This document shows positions 8,988-18,292 of a DNA stretch of 64,000 bases, one piece after another (positions within the stretch are counted from its first letter, which is position 1; every line of letters begins with the position of its first letter). A program made the translations under genes and the position numbers. The notes beneath the pieces were generated by a model, which saw only the letters and a list, made by a program, of their open reading frames with translations, did not search any database and was not told the origin of the DNA. Source of the DNA: Pseudaquidulcibacter saccharophilus (GTDB lineage: Bacteria > Pseudomonadota > Alphaproteobacteria > Caulobacterales > Aquidulcibacteraceae); NCBI RefSeq assembly GCF_019455445.1, contig NZ_JAHWUS010000002.1, forward strand, positions 434,001 to 498,000. The letters are read 5' to 3'.

Positions 8988-9053
8988 GTGTTTAAATGAC
9001 GAAAATTACTATCATTATATAAATAAAAGCGGTTAACAAAAAGAGAATCAATT

Positions 9054-9401
9054 ATGGCGCAAGCTAATGAAATAGATCAACATCAATTCTTGATTGCCGA
9101 TAATGCGGCGGCGCGCATACATTCAATGCTAGAAAACGACAAAAAATATGCCTTTAGAATTTCTGTTGAGGGTGGCGGCTGTTCGGGTTTTCAATATGAT
9201 TTTAGCCTTGCCGAAGCACCAAATGAAGATGATATTGAATTTAAAAATGGCGAGGCCCGTATTTTAATAGATGAAACATCAATTGAATTTTTAGAAGGCG
9301 CGCGCCTAGAATGGGTAGAAGATTTGCTTGGCTCTTCTTTTCGGGTTAAGAACCCTAATGCCCGCTCTTCATGTGGATGCGGCATTTCATTTTCTGTTTA
9401 G
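9054..9401 (+). CDS. erpA: A-type iron-sulfur cluster insertion protein
   Basis: Fe-S carrier of the HesB/IscA/ErpA family that hands clusters to apo-enzymes. The 115-residue protein carries the three conserved cysteines: C43 in EGGGCSGFQY and C107/C109 in SSCGCGISF. The start at ATG 9054 follows AGAGAA. The next gene, xthA, begins 7 bp after the stop, so the two are likely co-transcribed; dgt-erpA-xthA clustering is usual in alphaproteobacteria. ErpA is preferred over IscA from this context, but the subfamily is not certain. Confidence 0.92.
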   Translation: MAQANEIDQHQFLIADNAAARIHSMLENDKKYAFRISVEGGGCSGFQYDFSLAEAPNEDDIEFKNGEARILIDETSIEFLEGARLEWVEDLLGSSFRVKNPNARSSCGCGISFSV

Positions 9402-9408
9402 GATTTAT

Positions 9409-10212
9409 ATGACACGTATCGCTTGCTTTAATGTTAATTCCGTTAATGCCCGTATTAATAATTTAATTTCATGGCTTGTTAGTGCGTCACCTGATGTTGT
9501 GTGTCTTCAAGAATTAAAATGTATGGATGAAAATTTTCCATATGAGCAAATTGAGAATCTTGGATATAACTGCCTTGTTTATGGGCAAAAGTCATATAAT
9601 GGCGTTGCAATATTATCTAAACATTCAATAGAAATTGAAAACAAAGGTATTCCAAAGTTTGATGATGAGCAAGCAAGGTTTATTGAAGCAATTATAAGTT
9701 TGCCAAATAATAAATCTGTTCGTGTAATAAGTGTATATTGTCCCAATGGTAATCCCATAAAGAATGAAAATGACGAACCAAGTGAGAAATTCTTATATAA
9801 ATTAAAATTTATGGATGCTTTAAATAAGCATGTTAAAGAATTACTCAAATTCGAAGAAAATTTTGTTATTTGTGGTGATTGGAACATTATCCCACGCGAA
9901 GAGGATTGCTATGATCCAAAAGCCTGGCTAGGCGATGCATTATTCCGCCCTGAAGCACGCGGCAAATGGCATGAAATGCAAAATATTGGCCTTACAGACG
10001 TTTTTATGGCTTTAGATGGTCGTTCACATCAATATACTTTTTGGGATTACCAAGGCGGCGCATGGGCGCGCAATTTTGGTATCCATATAGATACTTTGCT
10101 AGCAAGCCCGAATGCAGCAGATTGCTTAAAAGGATATAAAATTTGGCGTGACGAACGTGACCTTCCAAAGGCGTCGGACCACGTTCCTGTTAGCGCAGAT
10201 TTTGAATTTTAG
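9409..10212 (+). CDS. xthA: Exodeoxyribonuclease III (AP endonuclease)
   Basis: Mg-dependent base-excision-repair nuclease of the EEP superfamily; it incises at abasic sites and has 3'-5' exonuclease activity. The 267-residue protein shows FNVNSVNARI, the metal-binding Glu in CLQELKCMD, GDWNIIPREEDCYDP in the middle and the terminal SDHVPVSADFEF. The ATG at 9409 is chosen because the longer frame would overlap erpA by 74 bp with non-family sequence. Confidence 0.94.
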   Translation: MTRIACFNVNSVNARINNLISWLVSASPDVVCLQELKCMDENFPYEQIENLGYNCLVYGQKSYNGVAILSKHSIEIENKGIPKFDDEQARFIEAIISLPNNKSVRVISVYCPNGNPIKNENDEPSEKFLYKLKFMDALNKHVKELLKFEENFVICGDWNIIPREEDCYDPKAWLGDALFRPEARGKWHEMQNIGLTDVFMALDGRSHQYTFWDYQGGAWARNFGIHIDTLLASPNAADCLKGYKIWRDERDLPKASDHVPVSADFEF

Positions 10213-10217
10213 CTTAT

Positions 10218-11150
10218 TTAAACTTCATTTGTATCTAATTGCATGCCTTCCCGCTTTTTGTGATAGGCATAAGAACCAACGCAAACAAAGGCAAGATTTA
10301 TAAAACCTGAAAACGTACCCATGCAAAAATAATAAAGAATATAATTAGGGCGAAGGGCCGCAACAAAGCTTTCTGGGAATAAATTTTTGGCATTTTCTGG
10401 GTTAAAAGTTGACATCCCAAATATTGCACCGAGCGAACCTTGAATAATTAATGATGCAATCATTGCAAGTATGAACGCCAACACATATGCCCCCATATAC
10501 GACCAAAATTGCGGTTTGGTTTCTGACATTACTTCTTTTAGTTTAAATCTACCATTTGCGATACTAATAACGCCATATTGCGAAACGGCTACTACAAACC
10601 AAATCATGGCAACTGTAACAATTGCCATCACAACCGGGGTTGCATATTCCACTGCAATACCAGCAGCTGCAAGAATACCGCCCAGAAGTCCAGCCGCAAA
10701 AAAGCTACCGATATATATTATTGCAACTATAAACATTGCGAATAACAAATTGTTTTCGTCTTTTCCCCATGTAAGACCATAAAAACCAATTTCTTGATTA
10801 TTAACGGTTTTGCGTAATGCCATGGCCATAACCATTGTGCCAAATGCAATGCTTACAATAAAGGTTATTGCAACAACCACCCAATTAAGTGAGCTAAAAA
10901 CACTTAAGATGTCTTGTTCAGATGGGGTTGCACTACCCATTGCCGCCATTTTACGTATTATTCCAAAATAACCAGTTGCGGCCAACAAAAGAACTGAAAC
11001 CACCTGAAATACGCCATAAATCAAGGAATAGCGCAAAACAAATTTAGGATGTAATTTGGTGAATTCAAAAACCGATACCGAAGCTTCGGATGGGGAAAAT
11101 TTATTAAGCATCAAATATACTTTCTGATTAACTGAATCAATATCTCGCAT
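10218..11150 (-). CDS. Unrecognised six-helix membrane protein
   Basis: A 310-residue protein with about six hydrophobic segments, including VLRYSLIYGVFQVVSVLLLA, NWVVVAITFIVSIAFG, FAMFIVAIIYIGSFF, AIVTVAMIWFVVAVSQYGV, AYVLAFILAMIASLII and FSGFINLAFVCVGSYAY. It has no catalytic or transport signature that I recognise. ATG 11150 is 29 bp from the divergent trmFO start. An alternative ATG at 11111 (MLNKFSPSE) would give 297 residues, and neither has a strong ribosome-binding site. It converges on xthA with 5 bp between the stops. The function is unknown. Confidence 0.75.
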   Translation of the reverse strand: MRDIDSVNQKVYLMLNKFSPSEASVSVFEFTKLHPKFVLRYSLIYGVFQVVSVLLLAATGYFGIIRKMAAMGSATPSEQDILSVFSSLNWVVVAITFIVSIAFGTMVMAMALRKTVNNQEIGFYGLTWGKDENNLLFAMFIVAIIYIGSFFAAGLLGGILAAAGIAVEYATPVVMAIVTVAMIWFVVAVSQYGVISIANGRFKLKEVMSETKPQFWSYMGAYVLAFILAMIASLIIQGSLGAIFGMSTFNPENAKNLFPESFVAALRPNYILYYFCMGTFSGFINLAFVCVGSYAYHKKREGMQLDTNEV

Positions 11151-11179
11151 TTGTAATAAATAATGACTAAATCGGCTCT

Positions 11180-12550
11180 ATGACAAATACAACAGAAATT
11201 CACGTTATTGGCGCTGGTTTAGCAGGTTCAGAGGCCACCTGGCAAATTGCAAACCAAGGTTTAAAAGTTACTTTGCATGAAATGCGCCCGAATAAACTTA
11301 CGGATGCGCATCATACTGGCAATTTTGCGGAAATGGTATGTTCGAACTCATTTCGTTCAGATGATAGCGATTATAATGCCGTTGGTCTTATCCATTATGA
11401 AATGAGAAAGTGCAATTCAATAATAATGGCTTGTGCCGATGAGAACAAAGTTCCCGCCGGCTCTGCACTTGCTGTTGACCGCGATGGATTTGCGCAAAGT
11501 GTAACCGCACGGCTTAAAGACCATCCAAATGTTACAATTGAATATGGTGAGATTTCTTCAATTGATGAATTTGGTGATAAGCCTGTAATTATTGCTACGG
11601 GGCCCCTTACATCTGAAAATCTTGCTAAGTCAATTTTGACGCAAAGCGGCGAAGAAGAGCTATCATTTTTTGATGCAATTGCGCCAATTGTTTACAAAGA
11701 AAGTATCAATTTTGAAAAAGCTTGGTACCAGAGCCGCTACGACAAAGTTGGGCCAGATGGCGATGGGGCAGATTATATTAACTTACCGCTTGAAAAAGAT
11801 GAATATTATGCCTTCATAAATGCGCTTTTAGAGGGCGAAAAAGCAGACATAAAACAATGGGAAGGTACCCCATATTTTGAAGGATGTTTGCCAGTTGAAG
11901 TTATGGCAGAACGCGGTGTCGATACGTTGCGGTTTGGCCCGTTAAAACCAGTTGGCCTAATTAACCCACACACTGGCACAAGACCTTATGCGGTTGTGCA
12001 GCTACGCCAAGATAATAAAATTGGCACGCTTTATAATATGGTTGGCTTCCAAACCAAGCTTAAACATGGTGCGCAAACTGAAATATTTAAAATGATACCA
12101 GGTCTTGAAAATGCACAATTTGCAAGACTTGGCGGCATACATAGAAATACCTTCTTAAATTCTCCTAAAATCTTGGATGAAGAATTAAGAATGAAGTCAA
12201 AACCAAATCTTAGGTTCGCTGGTCAAATTACAGGCTGTGAAGGATATGTCGAAAGCGCAGCTATTGGGCTTTTGGCAGGACGTTTTACTGCGGCACAAGT
12301 TTTGGATAAAAAATTAAGTGCGCCGCCAATCACAACTGCATTGGGTGCAATTTTAAACCACGTTACAAATGGTCATGTTGAGGGTAAAAAAGGAACATTC
12401 CAACCAATGAATGTTAATTTTGGCCTTTTTCCAGAATTAGACCAAGAGGCTATGAACGAAGTTAAAAAGGTAAAAGGCAAAGAAAGAGATAAAGCAAAAA
12501 AACTTGAAGTAACAAAACGCGCTAAACGAGATTTGGAAAGCTGGGGGTGA
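11180..12550 (+). CDS. trmFO: tRNA (uracil-54-C5)-methyltransferase, folate-dependent
   Basis: FAD enzyme that methylates U54 of tRNA to ribothymidine using methylenetetrahydrofolate. The 456-residue protein opens with an FAD-binding GAGLAGSEA (11-19). The family motif [10 protein letters not shown] contains C54, and a second conserved Cys lies in [14 protein letters not shown]. Further motifs are [20 protein letters not shown] and [20 protein letters not shown]. The C-terminus is Lys-rich. Its stop is one base from the stop of the opposing gene at 12552, with no terminator visible. Confidence 0.96.
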   Translation: MTNTTEIHVIGAGLAGSEATWQIANQGLKVTLHEMRPNKLTDAHHTGNFAEMVCSNSFRSDDSDYNAVGLIHYEMRKCNSIIMACADENKVPAGSALAVDRDGFAQSVTARLKDHPNVTIEYGEISSIDEFGDKPVIIATGPLTSENLAKSILTQSGEEELSFFDAIAPIVYKESINFEKAWYQSRYDKVGPDGDGADYINLPLEKDEYYAFINALLEGEKADIKQWEGTPYFEGCLPVEVMAERGVDTLRFGPLKPVGLINPHTGTRPYAVVQLRQDNKIGTLYNMVGFQTKLKHGAQTEIFKMIPGLENAQFARLGGIHRNTFLNSPKILDEELRMKSKPNLRFAGQITGCEGYVESAAIGLLAGRFTAAQVLDKKLSAPPITTALGAILNHVTNGHVEGKKGTFQPMNVNFGLFPELDQEAMNEVKKVKGKERDKAKKLEVTKRAKRDLESWG

Positions 12551-12551
12551 A

Positions 12552-13256
12552 TTAGTTTACATCATCTTGCGCATCTTTAGTAAGTTTTCCAATTCTTACT
12601 GTTTTTGTATATTCGTCTTCATTACTTTCTTCGATGGTTCTAATTTGATTGCGAATTTCAATGTTTTTTTGAATTTTATCGTTTTCTGCTTGGATTTTCT
12701 GTGCGGTAATTCCGATTTGTGAGTCTTTAGGACTAAAAAAAGCGGCAATTTTTGCGGCAAGACCAATTTTGTTATAATAATTACTAGCTTTATCTATCGC
12801 TTTATCCGTTGCGATATCTTGTTGCCTCTGTGACATATCTGGGTCAAAATCAGATAATAGATTAGTTATTTTATCTTTTTCTTCAGCGCTACGTTTATAA
12901 AAATCTATACTTGGGTCAATGCCATTAGTTCTAAGAATTCTATCTTTTATTACCTTTATACGTTCCTTAGCATCTTCTTCAGTGATTTTGTTATTACTTA
13001 AATCGGTACGAATGTCGTAATAAGCCTTTTTATTGAAGTCCATAAATTTATCGCCACTATCAAATTTAGGTTCTTTTCTTAATTCACTACTAGCATCTTG
13101 TAAGGTATCATCACCTTCGCGTGGTGATAATGGGCTTATGATTTTTGTGTCATCTTTATCGAAGTCAAAATGAATCTGATCACGCATATAATATGCGTAA
13201 CCTCCGCCCGTAATGACAATCAGGAGAATGAATTGCATGAAAGCTTTTACAGACAT
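12552..13256 (-). CDS. Membrane-anchored unknown protein with GGGYAYYMRDQ anchor
   Basis: No family is recognised. This 234-residue protein starts with a single membrane helix (about 5-22, FMQFILLIVITGGGYAYYMR) that closely resembles the anchor of the gene at 13888-14208 and, less closely, the 38-residue protein at 13358. After the helix the protein is highly charged and probably helical or extended, and points to either side of the membrane. Residues about 160-175 (LAAKIAAFF) form a short apolar patch. The start ATG 13256 has a GGGGGAG ribosome-binding site. It is the last of a run of small minus-strand genes after dapA-smpB and converges on trmFO. Confidence 0.72.
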   Translation of the reverse strand: MSVKAFMQFILLIVITGGGYAYYMRDQIHFDFDKDDTKIISPLSPREGDDTLQDASSELRKEPKFDSGDKFMDFNKKAYYDIRTDLSNNKITEEDAKERIKVIKDRILRTNGIDPSIDFYKRSAEEKDKITNLLSDFDPDMSQRQQDIATDKAIDKASNYYNKIGLAAKIAAFFSPKDSQIGITAQKIQAENDKIQKNIEIRNQIRTIEESNEDEYTKTVRIGKLTKDAQDDVN

Positions 13257-13357
13257 ATCTCCCCCTCTCTACTACAATTATTACAGCGTAAAATAATTAA
13301 AGTTTAATTGTTATCATTTATATATCTACTTTTACGCGAAATAATTTAGTGCAATAT

Positions 13358-13474
13358 TTAGAAACCAAGTCCTGGGAATAATTGCTGATTAAGTTCCACC
13401 TTAACGTAATAAGCGTACCAGGAACCCAACAATAGTAATAGGATAAATAATTGCACCGCCCCTTTTATAGACAT
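13358..13474 (-). CDS. Small membrane protein, 38 residues, related anchor
   Basis: Read directly from the minus strand: ATG at 13472-13474, stop TAA at 13358-13360. A GGAGG ribosome-binding site lies six bases upstream of the ATG, an unusually good match. The product begins MSIKGAVQLFILLLLLGSW, then YAYYVKVELNQQLF, and ends in GLGF. The MS(V/I)K start, the helix and the YAYY motif parallel the N-terminus of the 234-residue neighbour at 13256, so it looks like the same anchor without a C-terminal domain. It may be a genuine small protein or a remnant of a longer paralogue; the intact frame and ribosome-binding site favour the former. Confidence 0.65.
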   Translation of the reverse strand: MSIKGAVQLFILLLLLGSWYAYYVKVELNQQLFPGLGF

Positions 13475-13559
13475 GAAATCCTCCATACCTATGGGTAATT
13501 ATATTATGAGATGCTTAATTAATGATTATAAATTCCATTAAAATTAATAAATAAAGGCT

Positions 13560-13820
13560 TTATTCGTTTGTATTATCTTTAATTTTTTGTGAAGCTTCGT
13601 CAAACGCTTTAATTACTGCCTCATCACTAATGTCAACCTCATTATTTTGTGCTGCATCGCTTGCAGAATTTTGGGTTGTGTTTTCAGTTTGCGCCTGAGG
13701 TTGCGGTTTGGTTAGTGCATCAAAATGGTTTGCAAATTGCACCAGCGTAAAAGCTAAAATTATGCAATCTAATACCAATAAACGCAATTTCCATTTTGAT
13801 GGAACAAATAAATAAAACAT
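13560..13820 (-). CDS. Small single-pass membrane protein, unknown
   Basis: An 86-residue protein not recognised as any family. A basic start (PSKWKLR) precedes one hydrophobic helix (about 12-31, LLVLDCIILAFTLVQFA). A Gln/Asn/Thr/Ala-rich low-complexity stretch (40-60) and an acidic C-terminal helix follow. The positive-inside rule suggests the N-terminus is cytoplasmic. The ribosome-binding site AGAGGG lies just upstream of ATG 13820. It lacks the YAY anchor of its neighbours but has the same size class, strand and spacing. Confidence 0.65.
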   Translation of the reverse strand: MFYLFVPSKWKLRLLVLDCIILAFTLVQFANHFDALTKPQPQAQTENTTQNSASDAAQNNEVDISDEAVIKAFDEASQKIKDNTNE

Positions 13821-13887
13821 ATTGCCCTCTTTGGAATGGCAAAATATCTAATAATGAATAAAATTGGGTTTAATAATCGATAAAATT

Positions 13888-14208
13888 TTATTTAACTTTA
13901 TGTGTTATCTTGTCAGAAGGTTCTATATTATCTTTTATAAGAACAACAGAAGATTGTGTGTCAATAAAACCTTTAAGGGCAAAATCTTTGTTTATATTAA
14001 CTGCAGCATTGAAATTTGCATTGTTAAGCAATGGTGAAATTGCAACTTTTACTCTGTCACCATAGTTAATGAATGAAGTTTTAATATTATTTATTGCGTA
14101 GTTAAATGATGTTATATCAGAGCTTAACTGATCACGCATGGTATATGCGTAACTGCCACCAATTGATATAATTACAATTAAAAAATGATTTAGTGACGTA
14201 AACTTCAT
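13888..14208 (-). CDS. Membrane-anchored unknown protein with GGSYAYTMRDQ anchor
   Basis: A 106-residue protein when started at ATG 14208 (MKFTSLNHFL). The longer frame from 14265 adds 19 residues of non-membrane sequence and is not favoured. A hydrophobic helix (about 7-20, HFLIVIISIGGSYAYTMRDQ) matches the anchor of the gene at 13256 at both protein and DNA level, whereas the rest of the two proteins is unrelated. The remainder is polar, with no motif I know. The ribosome-binding site is weak. It is upstream of the other small genes and may be co-transcribed with smpB and the 72-residue gene. Confidence 0.65.
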   Translation of the reverse strand: MKFTSLNHFLIVIISIGGSYAYTMRDQLSSDITSFNYAINNIKTSFINYGDRVKVAISPLLNNANFNAAVNINKDFALKGFIDTQSSVVLIKDNIEPSDKITHKVK

Positions 14209-14283
14209 GTTATGCCCAATATAACGTTTCAATTGCAGACAATAATCTGCACAACGTTTAATCAAGCAAAACTAGTGCCAATG

Positions 14284-14502
14284 TTATATAAATTTAACCG
14301 ACACGCCGCGTTGACGGAAATATGCCTGCATCAATTTACGCCCTTGGCGGTTGTTTTGTGCAAGTTTAGCAGCCTCAAATTCAGCTTCTTTAATGTTGTT
14401 TTCTTTCATAGCTGATTTTAGCTCTGAAATTTTTATATCTAAATCCTGATTATCGTTTTCTAATGCTTGATAAATTGAATCAATGATTGCTTTCAAAGCC
14501 AT
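14284..14502 (-). CDS. Small soluble helical protein, unknown
   Basis: A 72-residue protein with no membrane segment, predicted to be largely helical. It is acidic in the first half and basic at the C-terminus (KLAQNNRQGRKLMQAYFRQRG). An AAGGGA ribosome-binding site lies at good spacing from ATG 14502. It starts 10 bp after the smpB stop, so it is very likely translated from the dapA-smpB transcript. I do not recognise the family; the basic tail might bind RNA or a protein partner, but this is a guess. Confidence 0.65.
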   Translation of the reverse strand: MALKAIIDSIYQALENDNQDLDIKISELKSAMKENNIKEAEFEAAKLAQNNRQGRKLMQAYFRQRGVSVKFI

Positions 14503-14512
14503 TTTAAATCCC

Positions 14513-15007
14513 TTAATATATATCTTTTCTTAAAAGACGTCCCTGTTCTACTTTCCATTCACGGTCTTTAGTTGCTTCACGTTTATCGTGAGATTTTTTA
14601 CCACGTGCAAGAGCCAATTCAAGCTTCGCAAGCCCCTTTTCATTAAAATACATTTTTAATGGTACAAGGGTTCTTCCCTCGCGCTCAATTGCGCCAACTA
14701 ATTTATTGATTTCTTTTGTTTTTAATAATAATTTACGATGACGTTTTGGTTCGTGATTAAAGCGTGATGCGGGTCCATATTCGGCAATATAAGAATTTAT
14801 AAGCCATATCCCGCCATTTTCAGCACTAGCGTATGATTCAGCAATATTTGCCTTTCCCATACGAAGCGATTTAACCTCTGTACCAGTTAAAACAATTCCT
14901 GCTTCAAATGTGTCTTCAATCAAATAATCAAAACGTGCACGTCGGTTTTCGGCAATATGTTTCCTTGCCGCCATTCGTGCATTAATTTTCTTTTGATCTG
15001 CTGACAT
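14513..15007 (-). CDS. smpB: SsrA-binding protein SmpB
   Basis: Binds tmRNA and delivers it to stalled ribosomes for trans-translation. The 164-residue OB-fold protein shows [25 protein letters not shown], then [10 protein letters not shown], and ends with the conserved basic tail [15 protein letters not shown] followed by RLLRKDIY, which enters the empty mRNA channel. The start ATG 15007 overlaps the dapA stop by one base. The tmRNA gene itself is not in the window. Confidence 0.96.
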   Translation of the reverse strand: MSADQKKINARMAARKHIAENRRARFDYLIEDTFEAGIVLTGTEVKSLRMGKANIAESYASAENGGIWLINSYIAEYGPASRFNHEPKRHRKLLLKTKEINKLVGAIEREGRTLVPLKMYFNEKGLAKLELALARGKKSHDKREATKDREWKVEQGRLLRKDIY

Positions 15008-15897
15008 TAAAGCCCTGCTTTAATCATCGCATCTTTGATGATTTTTTTGCTTTCGTCAGAAATTTCAACTAATGGCAGGCGTACTTCAGGAGAACAAAGA
15101 CCCATCTCAGCCATAACCCATTTTGTACAAACCAAACCAGGCTCGGTGAAAATCGCCCTTTGTAAAATATCAATTTTGGCATTAAGGGCGCGTGCAGCTG
15201 CAAAATTGCCATTTTTAACGAGCGTTTGAAACTCCGCAGCTTCTTTAGGCATAATATTTGATAATACAGAAATTGCACCTTTTGCGCCGTATGCAGCAAA
15301 GCCAAGATTATGATTATCGTCACCTGATAAAACCGTAAAACCTTCTTTACACGCGGCATAATTAAGAACTGTGCGTGACGGATCACCGGCGGAATCTTTT
15401 AGTGCAACAATATTTTTATGCTTTGCTATTTCACCCAACGTAGCTGGTAATATATCAATACCAGTACGCCCCGGAATATTGTAAACAACAATCGGCAAAT
15501 CAACAGCATCACAAATTGCATTAAAATGCGCAATAATGCCGCGTTGATTAGGTTTATTATAATATGGCGCGACATGAAGCGCACCATCAGCACCTAGCTT
15601 TTTTGCCATTTCAGTATGTTCAATTGCTGCAATTGTATCATTTGAACCACAACCAGCAATAACTGGAACGCGTTTGTTTGAAACTTCGACAGCTAACTCA
15701 AAAACACGCCAATGCTCTTTGTCGTTCAAAGTTGCGCTTTCACCTGTTGTCCCAACTGGAACAACACCATTAATGCCCAAGTTTATTTGGCGTTCCAACA
15801 AGTCTTGGAAGCACTTTTCGTCTAATTTCCCATTTTTAAATGGTGTAACAAGTGCAGTAATTGCGCCGGAAAATAATGGTGAATCGAGGTTTGTCAT
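15007..15897 (-). CDS. dapA: 4-hydroxy-tetrahydrodipicolinate synthase
   Basis: Class I aldolase that condenses pyruvate with aspartate semialdehyde, the first committed step to diaminopimelate and lysine. The 296-residue TIM barrel has the GTTGES motif (49-54), the catalytic Y139 in [10 protein letters not shown] and the Schiff-base K167 in [14 protein letters not shown]. The gene is divergent from slt across 130 bp and leads the dapA-smpB-small-gene run. DapA followed by smpB is a common alphaproteobacterial order. Confidence 0.96.
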   Translation of the reverse strand: MTNLDSPLFSGAITALVTPFKNGKLDEKCFQDLLERQINLGINGVVPVGTTGESATLNDKEHWRVFELAVEVSNKRVPVIAGCGSNDTIAAIEHTEMAKKLGADGALHVAPYYNKPNQRGIIAHFNAICDAVDLPIVVYNIPGRTGIDILPATLGEIAKHKNIVALKDSAGDPSRTVLNYAACKEGFTVLSGDDNHNLGFAAYGAKGAISVLSNIMPKEAAEFQTLVKNGNFAAARALNAKIDILQRAIFTEPGLVCTKWVMAEMGLCSPEVRLPLVEISDESKKIIKDAMIKAGL

Positions 15898-16027
15898 TTT
15901 TTCTTAAAAGCACTTTAACAGTTAAATGGCAAGAATTTTGTCATTAATACTTAGTAGTAATTGATTTGTAGCTATTACACTTGCCTTAAAGGTCGAAACA
16001 CGGTTAAAGCGCCTTCTGGAGAATAGA

Positions 16028-18208
16028 ATGACCCCAAAAGCCCGTTCTTATAAAAATGGACTTGCTTCATTTTGTGCTTTTTCAAGCCTTTTTATTGCGT
16101 CTTATGCCTTAGCGCAGGATCAAGATGTTCCGACATCTGTTCCGGTTCCGATGAATGGACCAATAAATATTCCTGCCGATATTCCAACATCGGTAAGTGT
16201 ACCTATGACACCATTCATTCCGTCATCACCGCTTGAAGCCATAAAAGCAGGATTGTCGGCAGAACGTGCAAGGAATTGGGGTGAAGTCAGACGATTATAT
16301 TCTATTGCACAAGATGACTATGTTAAATCTGCATTATTATGGATGATTGTTACTGACCCATCATCTGATGCCACGTTTTTTGACTTTGATAAGGCCTTAA
16401 GAGAATTAAATTACTATCCGGGAATTTCAGATGTTAGAATGCGTGCCGAAATGCAAATTGATAATTTTGCACTTTCTCCACAACAAAAAATTGATTTTTT
16501 AAAACGTACTGAGGTTGGCCTTAAAAACAATGGCCCTATAACGGGTGAAGGTATGCTTTCTTTGGCATCTGCATTGATTGCAAAAGGTCAAACAGACGAG
16601 GCAAAATCATATATTTCAAAGGCGTGGCGTAATTTCAAGTTTGATTCAAAAAAACAGGCAAATTACCTAAGCATCTATCAATCATATCTTAGCCCAGAAG
16701 ATTTTGATAAACGCGTAGATCTTTTAATTTGGAATGATCGGGCAACACAAGCAAAGCCATTGTTTCCGTTTATGACAGACCAAGGGCGGGTAAATGTTAA
16801 TGCGCGCCTTGGTATTGCCAATGAAGAAGGTGCAGTTATTAGTGGTTCCGCACTTGATGACCGTGGGATTCTATACGCAAGGGTTGTAAATCTTCGTAAA
16901 CAAGACAGAAATGCAGAAGCTTTAGATCTTCTTTTGAAAATCGATTCAAACGGACTTCCTGAATCTGCGCAAGAGGATATTTGGAAAGAACGCCGTATCC
17001 TACTTATTGAGGCTTTAAGATCCAAACGCTATAATGATGCATATAAAATTGTATCGCAACACGGCTTAAGCTCGGGGCAAAAATTCGCCGATGCAGAGTT
17101 TGTTGCCGGTTGGATTTCGCTTAGATTTTTAAACAATCCAAACCAAGCCCTAAAACATTTCAACGCCCTCGATAAAGCTGTTGAGACTTCAATGAGCAAG
17201 TCACGGGCTTATTATTGGCTGGGTCGCACATTTGAAGCCAATGGCGATAAAAAAACAGCCGATGCATACTATACAAAAGCACTTGTTTACCCGACGTTTT
17301 ATTATGGACAGCTTTCAGCGGCGCGCCTAGCGGCAGAGCGTGGTCAAAAGGCAATTTTAAGCTTACCTCATGAAGCAAGGGCAAGTAAGGAAGATATAAA
17401 ACAGCTTAATACAAACCCACTAATGAAAATCGCAACCGCATTTTCTGATATGGGTGAACGCTCACTTTTTGTGAGATTTGCTTTCGCATTGGATGATACT
17501 TTAAAAACTAATGGTGAGCACCAAGCATTGAGCGAATATGCACGTTCAAAGGGTGAAAATTTAGTTGGTATTCGTGTTGCTAAGGCCGGTCTTAACCGCG
17601 GTATTATTGCCACTGAAGCCGCCTTCCCTATCATTCCAATTCCAAGAATTGACGGTTATCATCAGGCAGAAGATGCATTTACACTTGCGATTACGCGCCA
17701 AGAAACAGAATTTAATGAAAGCGCAAAATCTGGTGCTGGTGCATTGGGGCTAATGCAATTTTTACCATCAACAGCACGCTCTCAAGCAAATAAAATGGGT
17801 ATTCCACATGATACTTCATGGCTAATATCACGCCCGCAACACAGCCTAACACTAGGCTCTGCTCACCTTGCAGATTTGGTGGAAAGATTTAACGGCTCAT
17901 ATGTCCTTGCTATTATCAGTTATAATGCGGGTCCTGGAAGATCGTCACAATGGATTGATACCTATGGCGAAATTCGCGAAGTTGACCCCGATACGGCAAT
18001 TGATTGGGTCGAGATGATTCCATTCTCGGAAACCAGAAACTATGTTCAACGTGTTATGGAAAATATCCAAGTTTACCGCGCGAGACTTAATAAAGATAGC
18101 GCGCCAATTGATATCTTGAACGACTTAACACGTGGCACAAAGCCAGCACCATTTTTTAAAGTTAACATTGCACCCGAAGCATTACAAACACCACCAGAAG
18201 AGCAGTGA
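16028..18208 (+). CDS. slt: Soluble lytic murein transglycosylase
   Basis: Periplasmic enzyme that cleaves the MurNAc-GlcNAc bond of peptidoglycan to a 1,6-anhydro product. The 726-residue protein has a signal peptide ending about residue 29 (ASYALAQ), a Pro/Val-rich stretch with a repeated PTSVPVPM/PTSVSVPM motif, and a long alpha-helical superhelix domain. The C-terminal SLT domain has catalytic E559 in TRQETEFNESAKSGAGALGLM and the downstream ISYNAGPGR motif. Its products feed the recycling enzyme NagZ. The start is ATG 16028 behind a GGAG site. Confidence 0.92.
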   Translation: MTPKARSYKNGLASFCAFSSLFIASYALAQDQDVPTSVPVPMNGPINIPADIPTSVSVPMTPFIPSSPLEAIKAGLSAERARNWGEVRRLYSIAQDDYVKSALLWMIVTDPSSDATFFDFDKALRELNYYPGISDVRMRAEMQIDNFALSPQQKIDFLKRTEVGLKNNGPITGEGMLSLASALIAKGQTDEAKSYISKAWRNFKFDSKKQANYLSIYQSYLSPEDFDKRVDLLIWNDRATQAKPLFPFMTDQGRVNVNARLGIANEEGAVISGSALDDRGILYARVVNLRKQDRNAEALDLLLKIDSNGLPESAQEDIWKERRILLIEALRSKRYNDAYKIVSQHGLSSGQKFADAEFVAGWISLRFLNNPNQALKHFNALDKAVETSMSKSRAYYWLGRTFEANGDKKTADAYYTKALVYPTFYYGQLSAARLAAERGQKAILSLPHEARASKEDIKQLNTNPLMKIATAFSDMGERSLFVRFAFALDDTLKTNGEHQALSEYARSKGENLVGIRVAKAGLNRGIIATEAAFPIIPIPRIDGYHQAEDAFTLAITRQETEFNESAKSGAGALGLMQFLPSTARSQANKMGIPHDTSWLISRPQHSLTLGSAHLADLVERFNGSYVLAIISYNAGPGRSSQWIDTYGEIREVDPDTAIDWVEMIPFSETRNYVQRVMENIQVYRARLNKDSAPIDILNDLTRGTKPAPFFKVNIAPEALQTPPEEQ

Positions 18209-18257
18209 TATAGTTATATTATCAATGCCAATGCTTGATAATTTGGCATAGCGTTGC

Positions 18258-18280
18258 TAAATGATATATTATAACACTTA
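18258..18280. promoter_or_regulatory. Putative Zur box upstream of the zinc ABC genes
   Basis: The core TGATATATTATAACA (18262-18276) is a near-perfect dyad. Over the full 23-bp window it agrees at 18 of 22 defined positions with the proteobacterial Zur consensus as I recall it (GAAATGTTATA-N-TATAACATTTC). It ends 12 bp before the ATG of the ATPase gene, where a bound repressor would block transcription or translation start. The consensus is from memory, and no zur gene is in the window. Confidence 0.65.
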
Positions 18281-18292
18281 TTTGGTATATTA

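Noticed and set aside
18209-18257. Hairpin ATGCCAA...TTGGCAT after slt as a terminator
   Set aside because: The 7-bp stem is not followed by a T run on the plus strand, so termination is not supported.
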